Shown here one piece after another: positions 1-11,253 of a DNA stretch of 64,000 nt. A program made the translations under genes and the position numbers. Numbering within the stretch: the first letter of the stretch is position 1; every line of letters begins with the position of its first letter. This DNA is from Leucocoprinus leucothites (lineage: Eukaryota; Basidiomycota; Agaricomycetes; Agaricales; Agaricaceae). The stretch is from contig JAACJO010000003.1 of assembly GCA_013368445.1 (NCBI GenBank), positions 744,001 through 808,000 of the forward strand, given 5' to 3'. Under the pieces are notes generated by a model. That model saw nothing but the letters and a program-made list of their open reading frames with translations, was not told the DNA's origin and searched no databases.

Positions 1-179
1 CACTCATATATATATATTGGTAGGTATCTAAATTAGGAAACTGTTGTCCTGCTATGAAGGTACAGTGTAAGTTGGGGCTTACAATATGGGTGGCTGGGAA
101 TGAGAAAAGAGGCTAAACAATTCATTAAGGGATGTGACACCTGCTAATATAACAAGATCAACCAACAAGGTTGAAAAGT

Positions 180-1216
180 CCCACTACATCCCTTACCCAC
201 AGCAGAGGGGCCCTGGACAGACATCACAATTGACATGATCAGACCATTACCAAGCTCCCAAGGAAAAGGTGCCATTCTGGTGGTGGTAGACAGATTTTAC
301 AAGACAATCTGTCTAACCCCACCACAACAAACCTGACATCCCAAGACCTGGCAAAGATTTACCAAGATGGGATCTGGAAAATCCACAGAGTTCCCAAGAG
401 AGTAGTCAGCAACAAGGGCCCACAATTTGTATCACAGTTCATCAAACACCTATATGAAGCCATAGGAACACAACAACATATGTCCACAGTGTACCACCCA
501 CAGTCAGATGGTCAAACAGAAAGGGTCAACCAAGAAACTGAATCACCCCTGCACAACCACATCAATTACACATAAGACAACTGGAAGAGCTGGATTGCAG
601 CAGCTGAATTTCAATACAATGACAAAATTCACAGTGCCACAGGATACACACCATTCTTCCTCAATCAAGGCTGACACCTATGGAAAGGAGATCTAACAGT
701 TGAAACACCAACACCAGCAGTCTCCCAATTCCTACAGAGACTACAAACAATGGAAAGGGCCACAACAGCACTAGAAGACAACTGTCAAAAGATGAAACAA
801 TTACCCAAGAAGGGATGAGTACAAGACAATCAATTCAAAATAGGAGACATGGTCTAGCTAGAAGCATCAAACATCAAAACTAGCTGGCCATCATGGAAAT
901 TAGATCACCTCCAATATGGACCATTTCCAATCATAGAACCAGTAGGGGATGGGGCCTACTGACTAGAACTAGCAAACTGGGCCATTCATGACATATTCAA
1001 TGAAACCCTACTGCTTCCATTCCATGGACCAGAGTTTGACAGCCAAAAGAAGCTGGTCCCACCTCCACCTGACATTGTCAATTCAGAAGAAGAATTTGCA
1101 GTCAAAAAAGTCAGAGGTCAGTGAAAACAGTGTTGTGATACTCAATACCTCATCCACTGGAAAGGCTTTGGTGACAAAGAAGACTCATGGGAACCAGTAA
1201 CAAATTTGGGCAATTA
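180..1216 (+). pseudogene. Ty3/Gypsy integrase and chromodomain remnant
   Basis: Remains of the C-terminal half of a retrotransposon Pol polyprotein. Around 210-300 the integrase core reads GPWTDITIDMIRPLPSS, followed by VVVDRF. Around 400-525 it reads SNKGPQFVSQF and then YHPQSDGQTERVNQE. Around 1130-1200 a chromodomain-like segment reads YLIHWKGFGDKEDSWEP. The normal DRGPQF of the DDE core is SNKGPQF here, so the second catalytic Asp is replaced by Asn. Frame changes and stops break the reading, including a TAG at the usual Trp in the GDMVWL motif near 854. No LTR was found for it in the window, so its 5' part lies to the left. It is a dead copy of the chromovirus type. Confidence 0.85.
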
Positions 1217-1219
1217 AAA

Positions 1220-1235
1220 GGGGGGGGGGGGGGGG
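1220..1235. repeat. Poly-G run (16 G)
   Basis: An uninterrupted run of 16 G directly follows the chromodomain remnant and ends in TAAAA. G-rich purine tracts of this kind sit just after pol in many Gypsy elements. It could be an expanded polypurine tract or a simple homopolymer expansion. Confidence 0.7.
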
Positions 1236-1247
1236 TAAAAGACAACT

Positions 1248-1673
1248 TTGACCATCAAACACCACCACCAACAAAGTACAAGCACCATGACCCCTCAAAG
1301 AGCCCTTACTTGTTATCCAGCATTTGATGCCTTCAATGCCCTTGTTACCTCTCACAGCATCAACCTATCTGTTGATAGACTCCACACCACTATAAACATC
1401 CTAGCCCACATCAGAGAAATGTTCATCTCCATCCAAGCCACAACCAATCATATTAGAAACATTGTCAATGACATCAGCACTAGCCTACTTACCCAGGCAT
1501 CAGCCAGGAAGAATAGGCAAGAAACCCTTCAGCACCTCCAACAATTCCAAATCACCTTAGGCAATATTGCCTATTCTGACTTCAACAACTGGGTCATGCA
1601 CCTCCTGGTGAATACAGCAGAACAAGCCACAATGATCACAGACATTGATGGCAAGATAAGGAGAATGCTCTAG
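1248..1673 (+). CDS. Small ORF downstream of Gypsy pol, unknown function
   Basis: A 141-residue open frame begins 32 bases after the end of the chromodomain. It is rich in Thr, His, Ile and Asn and contains helical, weakly amphipathic stretches (for example residues 45-75 and 85-125). No recognised domain or motif was seen. The gypsy element at 36-43 kb also has an extra ORF straight after its chromodomain, so this is probably an accessory third ORF of the retroelement rather than a host gene. After the stop, 1680-1800 continues as a Ser-rich stretch with CATCNTC repeats. It may not be functional, since the upstream pol is dead. Confidence 0.4.
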   Translation: MTIKHHHQQSTSTMTPQRALTCYPAFDAFNALVTSHSINLSVDRLHTTINILAHIREMFISIQATTNHIRNIVNDISTSLLTQASARKNRQETLQHLQQFQITLGNIAYSDFNNWVMHLLVNTAEQATMITDIDGKIRRML

Positions 1674-1837
1674 CCTGCCTCATGTTAACTCTCATCAACA
1701 ACCAACAGTATATCACATTAATGACTCCTCATCATCATCAGCCTCTTCATCCTCCTCATCCACATCCTCTCCACCAACCAAGCAAGAAGAAATGGAAACA
1801 GATGTTCCACCTCTCCCAGAGATTGCTGGATTGAAGC

Positions 1838-4752
1838 TTACCCTAACCATATGGTTTGTCCTTGAGTCAGATTGTTCATCTTCTTTCCAGGCAGTTCACA
1901 CTGTTTGACCATTAGGAGATAAAGGTGAGCATGGCAGCTACAAAGGGCAGTGGAAATATCAAAATTACATCTCTTGAGGTAGTCATGGTATGTGAGCTTC
2001 TCAGCTGGTTGCTGGATCATAAATGGGTGTTGCTCATGTGGATGAAGAAGAAAATACCCATTAGCAAGAGGGTACACAGTATGTGGCAGAGGAGGGTTGG
2101 ATGGGTCAAGATGAGGATATTTACAGAACAGAGCATTGACAACACAACACTCTGTTCTGATCTCAGCTAAGTTGGCATATGGATTGGAATGGAGGCCAAG
2201 TCTCTGACCAAGGAGTCCAATTGGGTGTTCCATGGTCCACTGAGCATAGATTCCAGCTGGTCCAAGCTGGGCAGTTTCTAGTGCAAGATGCCAGAGGGTA
2301 TGTAAACACTGTCACACAAAATGCATACAACTGATCTTGTGCTGAACATAAAGGTCTTTGAAGGTGTTTTGGAAGTGAATGAAGCATTCATGAGCTTCAT
2401 GAAGGTCATCAAGGGTAGGTTGGCACTGGGATATTAGACATACACCCCTGGCAAGTTTGTAAAATTTCTCAAGGTATGGGTTGGGAAGTATTCCCTCAAG
2501 AAGAGTTGGAAGATAGCCATACAAATATACCATGAATTTGGATGCCTTGTAGCCACTATTGAGTTTCTCAGCAGGGTTGCAAGGTGGACAATCATAAGAG
2601 GATGGAAGGTGTTTTGATAGCTCTGCAACACACTTGCCATGGATAGTCCATACTTTGTTATCCTTGGTATCTTTCAAAACTGCCCAGTTCCACATGTTTG
2701 CATGATCCCCTGCCTTGGTGTCACATTGTAATGTACCATGCCAGAGATTTATGAGCAGATCAGGGATATTGAGGCTGAGAAAGTGCATGGTATCAAGTGG
2801 AAATAAGCCAGGAACACCCAAAGGCATATAGGTGCTACTGAAAAGACTAGCTTTAGATATTCCAGTCTCCTTTCAGATAGTCTTGAAATCATTTGTTGAC
2901 TCAAGAACATGTTTCAGACCCTCACTGTAGATATCTTGATCAAAATAAGGGCTAAAAAACTCGGTGTTGCACAGATCAATGCCAGGGAAACCTTCTGATT
3001 GATTTGACTGATAGTTATCAGGAAGATAGAGGACTGGGTAGTAGTGTGAGCCAGTTGGTTTGTGCCACCAAGGAACCTCACAATAATTTCTGCACCCACA
3101 TGTGCCACTATGTCCTACCAGCCCAGATAGGTACACCATGCCAGGTGCATCTGCAGTGGCAAGATAAACAAGTGGACATGCAAGAAACATTGTACTTGTT
3201 GGGGCATCCCAGATCTTCAGGCTCTCAGTCTGCAATGCAGCAATATGGTATAGTCCAGGAAATAAAAATGAATCGATATTTTTGGGTTTGTTTGGTCCCA
3301 GAATAAATCCACCAGGAAGAACATGGGTCTTCTTGTACTGGTGGTCTGGTGTGAGTTCTAGAACTACCCATATGTACATCCAACAATCAGATGGCCAATG
3401 TTCATATAATTGAGCACCATCAAGTGAGAGCATTAGGAGGATGTTGTTATCCTTGATTTTGCCATGATAGACTCAATGAAGATAGTTGGAACCATAAATA
3501 TAATCCTCAAAGTGATTGGGGGTAGGGAGGCTGTTGAGTTCATCATGGGAAGGGGGTGGTCTTGTCTGATATCATTGGTCTTTTCTTGCCAATAATGCAT
3601 GTTGCAAGCACTCTCTGATGTTGAATAAAGTACCTGAAGTTGTGTACCCAAGGTGATAGTGGTGAAAGTCTGGGCTGGAGCCTTTACTCCATGCAGAAGC
3701 TTCTTTGAATTCCATTGTGAAGTACCACAAGTCAGACAGTTTTTGAGGTCATTAAGTGGACCTGTATAGGCAACACAGCCTCTGGGACACATGTGATGTT
3801 CAATTGTCACTATTCCAGCTAACTCCTTTGCTCATTTCTTCACCTGGAAAAGTGAGAGAAATTCCAGATTAGTTCCCAGCTCTGCTTGAATTTCACAAGA
3901 AGTTGATATGACATCAGTGTAGGTTTTGTTGGATGAACCAAGGGTATCAAGGTAATATTTCAGGGAATATTTGAGTGTAAGGTCAGCAGATATATTAGTG
4001 TTTCAGATCAGTGGGTTATTCAGGCACAAAATATTGCCAAGTGCAAGTCCTGACTTGTCCAATGTGGCATTCTCTAGTGCTGCAATATACTGATCCATAG
4101 TTTTCCTGTTGGCATGGGTGATATTGATTCAAGTCCCTGGCTCAGAATCATTGACTAATTCATTTGTGGATTCAACACCAGTAGCAATATCTAAGACCTG
4201 CTGCAGGCTTGAAATGGGGGTCAGTTGAAGGGGAGAGTGTATTTAAGTCTCTGGGGTTGCTGGAGAGGCCTGAGAAGGAGAGGCAGCTATACTAGGTACC
4301 TGACTGACTAGGTTAGGTTCACTTTCCAAACAAGTGGCAGGTGATAAGTCCATGTCACAATTTCCCTTTTGAATGATCAAATCAATTGATTATTTAGTAA
4401 GAACAATCTACCATACTGTTTGTCCCCCACAGTCTGAGATATCATGACTACTATCTATGTGAATCAAGTCCACCTCATTTCCATCAAGATCATGGGAGAT
4501 ACCAAGTGGACTTTGGATTTCCTGCACACTACCACTCATGTCATCTCCAGACTACTGTAGTCAGATAGCAAGGCTAGCTTGGGTTGACCCTCCTACCTGG
4601 AGATGAGTAGGCTGTCCACTTTCCTCCATAATACAACACTGATCCCACCTCTAGGTACTGAGAGACACAGGAGTTGACTTGTAAATGCATTTCGGGCACT
4701 TGCACATCTGTGTTTGCTGCACATTAGACTTTTTCCCCCCATTTTCTTCCAT
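1838..4752 (-). pseudogene. CACTA/EnSpm-type Tnp2 transposase, decayed
   Basis: A minus-strand gene broken by frameshifts. It starts near 4752 with MEENGGKKSNVQQTQMCKCP, including the Cys-rich CKCPKC motif typical of the N terminus. Around 3790-3700 it reads CPRGCVAYTGPLNDLKNCLTC, a zinc-ribbon-like stretch. From 3433 to 2873 it reads MLSLDGAQLYEHWPSDCWMY, then LPGGFILGPNKPKNIDSFLF and GTCGCRNYC, the hallmark of Tnp2-family (PF02992-like) transposases of Agaricomycetes. From 2827 to 1838 comes the C-terminal part, with IYAQWTMEHPIGLLGQR and SNPYANLAEIR. At least five frame changes were seen. Terminal CACTA repeats were not identified. The assignment rests on recalled family motifs, not on a search. 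Confidence 0.85.
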
Positions 4753-4911
4753 GTCACAATGCATAGTATAGACAAGGGAAATAAAGGGGGATGGTTAGTG
4801 TAAAAGTGCAGAGTAGCAAAAGGCAGCAGCATAGCTTGGGCCTAGCACTGCCTAATTGATGATATTTTGATGATTGAGTTATGCTGAAGTTGCCTGATTT
4901 GTCCAAATCAT

Positions 4912-4920
4912 CCATCATCC
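4912..4920. repeat. Candidate 9-bp target site duplication, left
   Basis: CCATCATCC lies immediately outside the left terminal inverted repeat and recurs at 11029-11037 immediately outside the right one. A 9-bp duplication would fit a Mutator-like insertion mechanism. The word is simple and similar CATC-rich words occur elsewhere (around 1730), so chance is not fully excluded. Confidence 0.6.
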
Positions 4921-5192
4921 CAGACTCCTTCCCAGGTGCCGGGATGCTGATTATATAACTTTTTTCTGAAGTTTAACCAAAACTTCATAAGTTAATGCAT
5001 CCCAACGACTGGCATGAAATGTAGTATACATTTGTTTACCAATACCATCCATTACCTGGCCATCATATTTTGATCGATGCCATCAGCCCCCAGACAGCCA
5101 TCATATGGCCATCACTAAGCCATCAGCATGCCATCACCAATAACCTCAGATGCATGGGAACCATACTCACCACTGCCAAATTGAGAAGGGCA
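4921..5192 (+). repeat. Left terminal inverted repeat (272 bp)
   Basis: Starts CAGACTCCTTCCCAGGTGCC and ends at TTGAGAAGGGCA. It matches the reverse complement of 10757-11028 along its whole length, with scattered substitutions such as GGTGCC versus GGTGCT. The homology stops at the outer side exactly where the CCATCATCC repeat begins. Confidence 0.85.
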
Positions 5193-7126
5193 TGTGTCAT
5201 CACTTGCCAAAATGAGACCTGGTGCTACTGTTGCAATGATAAAATGATAAATCTTCCTGCATCTGTGATAGGAAATGATAAACTCTTATCAGAAAGATGT
5301 AAACCCATGTACTTGTGAATGATTTGAAGTCCTACTCAATGACCTCCACAAATCCCTTCCATGTTGTGCTTGCTTCAATGGAGCATAATGCAATCACCAT
5401 ACCCCAATTCATCTCTGAGGCCTTAAAGGAGGGCCACTGTAAAAAGACCGGAGCTTGTTTTCTCTCAAAAGAAGAGGTCAAAAATGTCCTAGGAAGCCTG
5501 AATAATCATCACACTGATGATGTTTTCTCATGGGCCTTCAATTTAGTTGTTAAGAAGCTTTGAAAGGAAATCTACAAGTTGTTGCAGCGAGGTCACAGTC
5601 TACATTTCCATGCAACAACTGCAGACATGTCAGATATGGAGGGTCATTCATGAAAGATGCTGCCCTAAAAATGCGATCACTTGCTCCCTCAACCTAGAAA
5701 TTAATCAATCATTGTTTGGATGCTTGGCCGGACTTTTGAAGGGTGTATATGAAAGAAGAACAGAGAGACTGAGAGGATGGGGCTATCCAGAGGTTGGGTT
5801 CAAAACAAGAAGCCATTCTTGATGAGCTTGGTGAGGTAGATGAGGAGGAGGTCAACCAACCTGAGATAGTTGAAGAGCAGGACCTCACTGATGTGGACTC
5901 AGACCTGGAGGCCACAACAAGTGAGCAGCAGGATGGAATTTCAAAGAGGAGACAATCAAAAAAGAGTGGAGCATGTGCAGCCCAGCTCAGTACTGTCCTT
6001 CCGGTGATTGTGAGAGTTTCAATCATTAATGAACTTCAAGTCATTGATCAATAATACTGCTTTTTAGAGATCTGTTGTCTGTCTCTCCATCTTTTTGCAA
6101 AGCTCAAATCAACATTGCAACCATCTTCAAAGCATTCTTGGGATCTTTTATCATTCAGCATCAGTCCCCAAGAAAATCATGGAGGAACTTCTACAGCAAG
6201 GGGGTATTGGCAAGGCTGGCAGTAAGAGCTTCAACATGAAACTAGGTGACATGGATATCACTACATGGGTAATATTGATCCATGGTGATCTTCCAACAAA
6301 GGTGCGACTTGAATCTGCAAAACAGACATGGCATGTGGAAGACACACCCAAGGGGCATTTCCAGTATGTTGTATTTGTGCCAGGCCTATTTCATTTTGAG
6401 ATGGCCTGTGCAGATGCACTATGGCAAACTTTGGTACAGCCTGGCGATTCTAGAAAGGATCTGAACAGCATGTTCAATCATGCTGGTATTCTTCGTCCAA
6501 ATGACTCTGGGAATTTCGCGTTGAAACCTGGTTACTGAAGAACACATCAGGTTATCCATCATGATATTTGGGCTGCCATGCTTAATAGTTGGACCGTTGA
6601 GGCAAAGCAGCAAAATAATACCTGGAATTCTCTTGAGGTATTTGCAGTGGCTGAGCCTTCCTGGGAATTGATCAAAGAGATGTCGTATTTGATTGTCAAG
6701 AAATATGTTGGTGATGTCACCCAATTGTGCAATCTGCAGAGTTGGGAGGTTGCACATAGAGATGGTATTTTCGAAAATCAAATACTGTGCAATCAAGATG
6801 AGCTGCTTTATCTCGAGCTTCATCATGGGATCAAAGCCAGTGACATTGGCCACTTCAAGGAACTATTGGCATATTGGATCTACATTTTCAAGGCTATGGG
6901 AAAGCACAAGTATGCTCATCATATGGCTGAATTTAAGATGAAGCTGGATAAAGTATATCCTTCTGAGTTGGCATGAGTGATATTCTTCAGTGTACTGGAA
7001 TTGATACTCACCTGAATATACTGTAGTGAGATCATTTGGATGAACTGGCTTTGTAATCCCACTGGTAAACCAGACGGCTTTCACAGGATTGATTGGTTAG
7101 TTGAAAGAAACAATTTATATACTAAG

Positions 7127-7175
7127 GTGAGTTTTCTACACCTACAGAAAGCCATGCAATTTGAGTTTTCTGTAG
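7127..7175 (+). other. Spliceosomal intron in the DUF6589-like gene
   Basis: GTGAGT to TGTAG, 49 nt. Removing it joins LYTK to VIYGSTGINR, which keeps the protein frame and the family motif. Confidence 0.7.
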
Positions 7176-7291
7176 GTCATTTATGGCAGCACAGGCATCA
7201 ATCGGAGTCTAGAGCAAGTACTTGAAGAGTCTATACTCATCGAGTTTTTCAGGGATTGTCATGTTACTGTTGAGAACAGCTTCTATCTGGT

Positions 7292-7849
7292 TGTCATGAG
7301 CCAATCCTCAATACCGGCTCATGGTTTGGACTTGGTATATTTTCATGAACTCCTATCCACTTTCACATTTCAGTTACATTGGTTTTTATTGGTCTTTCGC
7401 CTTCAGACTTATTCTGACATCTTCCATCTTATTAATTCATACTGCCTTATCGAAATTTTCTGACAACCGTTTAATAGTAAATTTTATATCTTCTAGCCTT
7501 GTAAAATTTGCGGGCTCCACTTTGATTATTTCTCCATTTACTACTTTGCTTGTTTTCCTTATCCAATCCTATATTCTGCATTGTATATAAGTAGCACAAC
7601 TTTGTATTTGGATTCCTCAGTCTGATAATCAACTTAGTGATACACTACTTTCCTCTGCTCTCTGTTCGTCCTCTGCTCTCTTATCTTGTCTGAAATCCGA
7701 GTCAAGCATCAGTAGTTGGCACAACACATAAGTTGAGGCCACGACCTGCTCCTGCATCTGACAACCGGCTCCTGCCTTACCTCTGTCCCACCTCTGTCCA
7801 TCCAGTCCTAGACATCAGCTCCCCACCCATAGCATTTGCATGCTTAACA
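7292..7849 (+). mobile_element. Solo LTR (558 bp) of the young Gypsy family
   Basis: Begins TGTCATGAGCC and ends GCTTAACA. It aligns over its length with the LTRs at 46549-47107 and 54184-54742. It is flanked by perfect 5-bp duplications, CTGGT at 7287-7291 and at 7850-7854. The TATATAAGTAGCAC promoter core (near 7587) and the AGTCTGATAATC word are conserved. Compared with the young copies it has lost many CpG sites to TpG/CpA, so it is older. No internal region remains, so it formed by LTR-LTR recombination. It sits in the coding sequence of the DUF6589-like gene. Confidence 0.95.
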
Positions 7850-8170
7850 CTGGTGCATCAGACACTCCAACACTCACCACCGGATATGACATGGACAATC
7901 CAGAAACTCCACAAAGAATTCACCAGAAATAAACCGCATATATTCACACTAGGAAGAAAAGCTCAGTATAAAGCACCAGACCAAATCCTACAAGGACTAC
8001 ATGAGGCACAGCCATCCAGTGTGGTACAACTCAGTCAAGAAGGGGTCAAGGATGGTGGGATGGATATAGATGTTGGGGGAACGGATCCAGATGACGAGAT
8101 GACCGGAGGTGGAAGTGACAGGACAGATGTCAATGAAGATATCTATGTAAATGAGGGGATCAATGAATTT

Positions 8171-10737
8171 TTAGTCAAGGTAGATGCAGGAGACCTGGAG
8201 ATAGAATAGATGACATACAGCATTGTTCAATGATGTAACAAGTGGATGAGAATGCTGTTTGTCTGCCAGGTTGGAATTCTTGCATTTGGTGCTCCCCAAC
8301 CTATGTCCAAGCTCTTTGCAGGAGCAGCATTGGCGTTGAGTGGGCACAGTGTTCTCCTTGTTTGCATCCTTCTCACACCAAACTTCCAGCCAGTCATTGT
8401 AGCGAGGACAGTGAGGATTACCAGCTACAACAACTGCATAAGTAATCATCAGCTATTTGTGTTACTAAAATATACCAATGTGAGATATTGATCTGCAAAA
8501 TCTGCAGCGGCACTGCAAGGCCCTTGTGAAGCCTGCAGATGACACATTGTCAGCAGATGCGGTTAAAGTACCAGGAGTTGTGGTAGTCAAGGGGGCAGAG
8601 ATGGTTTTGGTGGACTCTGAGGGGGGGGCATTCTTAGGAATGTGAAGGTGCACAAGTGCCAGGATAGCTGCACCATAAGTCACCATGTAATGCCAGCCAG
8701 TCCGCTTACCAAGAGCAGAGACATTAGGAAGTTTGGCAAAATGTGCCAAATTAACAATATGCTCAAGGAGGATATCGGTCATCAGGAGCTGGGCTCTGAT
8801 AAGACCACCTCAGTCCTTGAATGGTGAGGTCTTGAAAGCCTCACTCCTCCACTCACAGAGTACAGCTATTAGCTTCCTCTTGGCAGGGCCCATGTCAAAT
8901 GGTTTGGGTTTGAAGGTGTATTGGGCATGAGGGCATTTAGCAAGTGGTGGTGACAACAATTTGACAAAGTCTGGGAAGCATCTGTCACAACAGAGAAGCT
9001 GTGACAATCTGGTCCCATCAGCCATCTCAGCACTCTCCCTCTCACCACATCATGCACAAATGCACTCATTGTATGCATCTGCAGTGAATGGTGAGCCACA
9101 TTATTGAGTTTTAGAATGTAATTGCTGTTACTAACCCATGAGATCATTCCCAAAGTAGCAGTCACAGACGATACAGCAACAGAAGCCCCGACTGCAGGCA
9201 TTGATGAATAGAAGCATCACTGCCTCTTCATACTCCTCATTCAACATCTGGTATGGTGAGGGAAATTGTAGTTTGGCAGGGTTGTGACAGATTGCCTTTG
9301 GTGAGTGATCATCTTATATATGTTCTGCTCCATTTGCATCTGATGTATGAGCATTTCCTCCAGAACTGACTTGGGCATTACCGTCGACTTGTAACTGCTG
9401 CTGTTTCACCCTCTCTCTATCCTCAGCCTCCTGACATTTTTGTTTTCACTTGACAGCAGCATTTGATTGCAGTGTGTTATCGATGTACTGGGCTTTAACA
9501 AGGTAGATCATGATCACATGTTGATTCTGTTGATGCACACCTTGACCAAACCACTGCAACAGCATACATAACAATGATGTATAGCCCACCTGGATGATAA
9601 GCTCTACATCAGGCAAGTCAAGCCCCTTATTTGGACAACAAGTGAGTATTAATTTCAAGCCATAAAGTTCTGGACTCACCATTCCTGCAGCATCTGTACA
9701 GATGATGCCCCACAACTCACCGTGCCTCAACATTGCAATGCGGCTCTCTCAAAATTCGGAGCTCATGCCTGAATGGAAGTAAGTGATCCTGTCCTCAAGA
9801 TATCTTAGCATATCATCCCAAACTACCACTTCCTCTACCCCATGCTCCTTATTAACAATGACCGTATCATCCCAGATTCTCTCCACCACTTCCTCCACCT
9901 CATGTCGCTTGTTAACGAAGACCATGAATTTCGGTGGTTGCTTGTCATTGGTGAGTTGCAGGACACAAATTAAATCCTTGGCACTGCTGATTGGATATTG
10001 CATAGGCTCAACTATTAGATGAATGTTTGCATGATTATTTGATGTTCGAATGATAGTAGTATTGTCAGAATGCATGTTTAGCTTTTCCTGCACATCTTGC
10101 AATATCCTGTGGGGCATTGTGGCAGATACTATGTGAAACAGGACTGGTACAGGTAAGATCCATCACAGGTGAGCTAGTTGACTGTATTCAGGATGAAATG
10201 TCACTCCCCAGTGGCTGATGCAATGACCTTCATCACAGGAGATCCCAATCAGTTTCAACATGAACTTGATATCTTTCCACAATGCTTGAGTACATATGTC
10301 CTGGAGAACCTTCTCAGGACTAATTATGACTACATGGTACATGCCCAACTGGATTTCCTGCCATAGTATGTGAGGGTGTTGTTTAATTAGAGTTCATATA
10401 TAGGTACCTTGAACAATTCATCTGTGGAGTTCTCCACAGTCACATTAACTGCTTCAATACCCAGTACTTTGAGCTCTTCCACATTTTGATCTCCAAGGAT
10501 GTTAAGAGCTGTTATCAAAATCAAAATTCCTGGCAAAAAAAGCAAGGGGATCCAGAAAGTCAGTGTTTTCCCAGAACCTGTTACAGCAATGGTGATGCAA
10601 TCTTCGCCCTGGAATTGTGCCAATGCATCTTCTATTTGGAAGAGACAGAGCTTGTAACCAAAACAAGACTTGACTTTCTCACAGATTTCCTGGAGTGAAA
10701 GGAGGGCTTCTTCTGGGAAACATGGAATAGGGACCAA
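8171..10737 (-). pseudogene. RecQ-like DNA helicase gene, broken
   Basis: Minus-strand superfamily-2 helicase. Near 10640-10570 it shows LCLFQIEDALAQFQGED, then the Walker A motif VTGSGKT. Near 10300-10170 it shows IISPEKVLQD and DEGHCISHWGVTFHPEYSQL, the RecQ-type DExH box. Near 9990-9740 it shows PPKFMVFVNKRHEVEEVVER and ITYFHSGMSSEF followed by a stop. Near 9733-9500 it shows LRHGELWGIICTDAAGM, then after a 54-nt in-frame GT-AG intron GLDLPDVELIIQ. Motif VI is degraded to QWFGQGVHQ. The C-terminal part (9200-8171) carries CCSCKELGHRLGSTKC, a zinc-knuckle-like motif. A short internal duplication (EEVVERIWDD / EEVVVWDD) lies near 9880-9830. The gene points toward the DUF6589-like gene. Confidence 0.85.
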
Positions 10738-10756
10738 TCAACAAACAATGTGTGTG

Positions 10757-11028
10757 TGCCCTTCTCAATTTGGCAGTGGTGAGCACAGTTCCTGCGCATC
10801 TGAGGTCATTGGTGATAGCATGCTGATGGCTTAGTGATGGCCATATGATGGCTGTCTGGGGGCTGATAGTACCAATCAAAATACAATGGCCAGGCAACAG
10901 ATGGTATTGGTCAACAAATGTACACTACATTTTGTGCCAGTTGTCAGGATGCATTAACTTACAAAGTTTTGGTTAAACTTCAGAAAAAAGTTATATAATC
11001 AGCATCCCAGCACCTGGGAAGGAGTCTA
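10757..11028 (-). repeat. Right terminal inverted repeat (272 bp)
   Basis: Reverse complement of 4921-5192, ending GGGAAGGAGTCTA at the outer boundary. The RecQ-like gene starts within about 20 bases of its inner edge. Confidence 0.85.
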
Positions 11029-11037
11029 CCATCATCC
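11029..11037. repeat. Candidate 9-bp target site duplication, right
   Basis: CCATCATCC directly after the right inverted repeat, identical to 4912-4920. Confidence 0.6.
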
Positions 11038-11253
11038 TCAATGTACATCAACTAGCATTAATATCTATCAATATTCCTCATACTTCTGTTCATACCTCAG
11101 CTATACTCAACAGGTCTCAACAGACTTTCCACTGGGCTTGAGGTGCCTGAATTGTTGGTTGGATTATGATTTCTCACACTTTGCTCTGTCTTTGGGGACT
11201 GATATAGTTATTATGGGATGGAGCTTTAGATACATGGGCTTGGTGGTTTGTAC

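Larger units (their letters stand above)
5315..8209 (+). pseudogene. DUF6589-like protein gene, broken
   Basis: Recognisable pieces run in order. At 5315-5650 there is an N-terminal part with in-frame TGA codons. At 5794-6054 there is an acidic linker. At 6240-6420 the core reads HGDLPTKVRLESAKQ and FVPGLFHFEMACADALWQ. At 6578-6976 it reads GKHKYAHHMAEFK, and near 7043-7126 NPTGKPDGFHRIDWLVERNN. A 49-nt GT-AG intron lies at 7127-7175, followed by VIYGSTGINRSLEQVLEES. The frame is then cut by a solo LTR at 7292-7849 and resumes exactly after it as HQTLQHSPPDMTWTIQKLH, ending in an acidic tail at 8209. These motifs match what I recall of the DUF6589 family of Agaricomycete proteins, whose biochemical function is unknown. 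Its place inside long inverted repeats suggests a transposition role. Confidence 0.75.
4921..11028. mobile_element. Long-TIR DNA element carrying DUF6589-like and RecQ-like genes
   Basis: The segment is bounded by 272-bp inverted repeats (4921-5192 and 10757-11028) and flanked by the 9-bp direct repeat CCATCATCC. Inside are two convergent genes: a DUF6589-like gene on plus and a RecQ-like helicase gene on minus, meeting near 8170-8210. A solo LTR (7292-7849) interrupts the first. Removing the LTR and one target copy gives an original element of about 5.5 kb. Both genes carry stops and frameshifts, so this copy is dead. No known transposase superfamily signature was recognised, so the DUF6589-like protein is the natural candidate for the mobility function and the helicase for an accessory role. 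This is inference. Confidence 0.7.

Noticed and set aside
1..5. CACTC at the window start as a CACTA-type terminal repeat
   Set aside because: The following bases are AT repeats, and no matching inverted end was found near the Tnp2 remnant.
5070..5318. Open frame in the left inverted repeat, with a twin at 10679-10897 on minus
   Set aside because: The similar peptides simply reflect the two copies of the TIR; no independent coding evidence.
7321..7590. Open frame shared by three LTR copies (also 46603-46848 and 54238-54483)
   Set aside because: It is conserved only because the LTRs are homologous; it covers the promoter region and has no recognisable domain.
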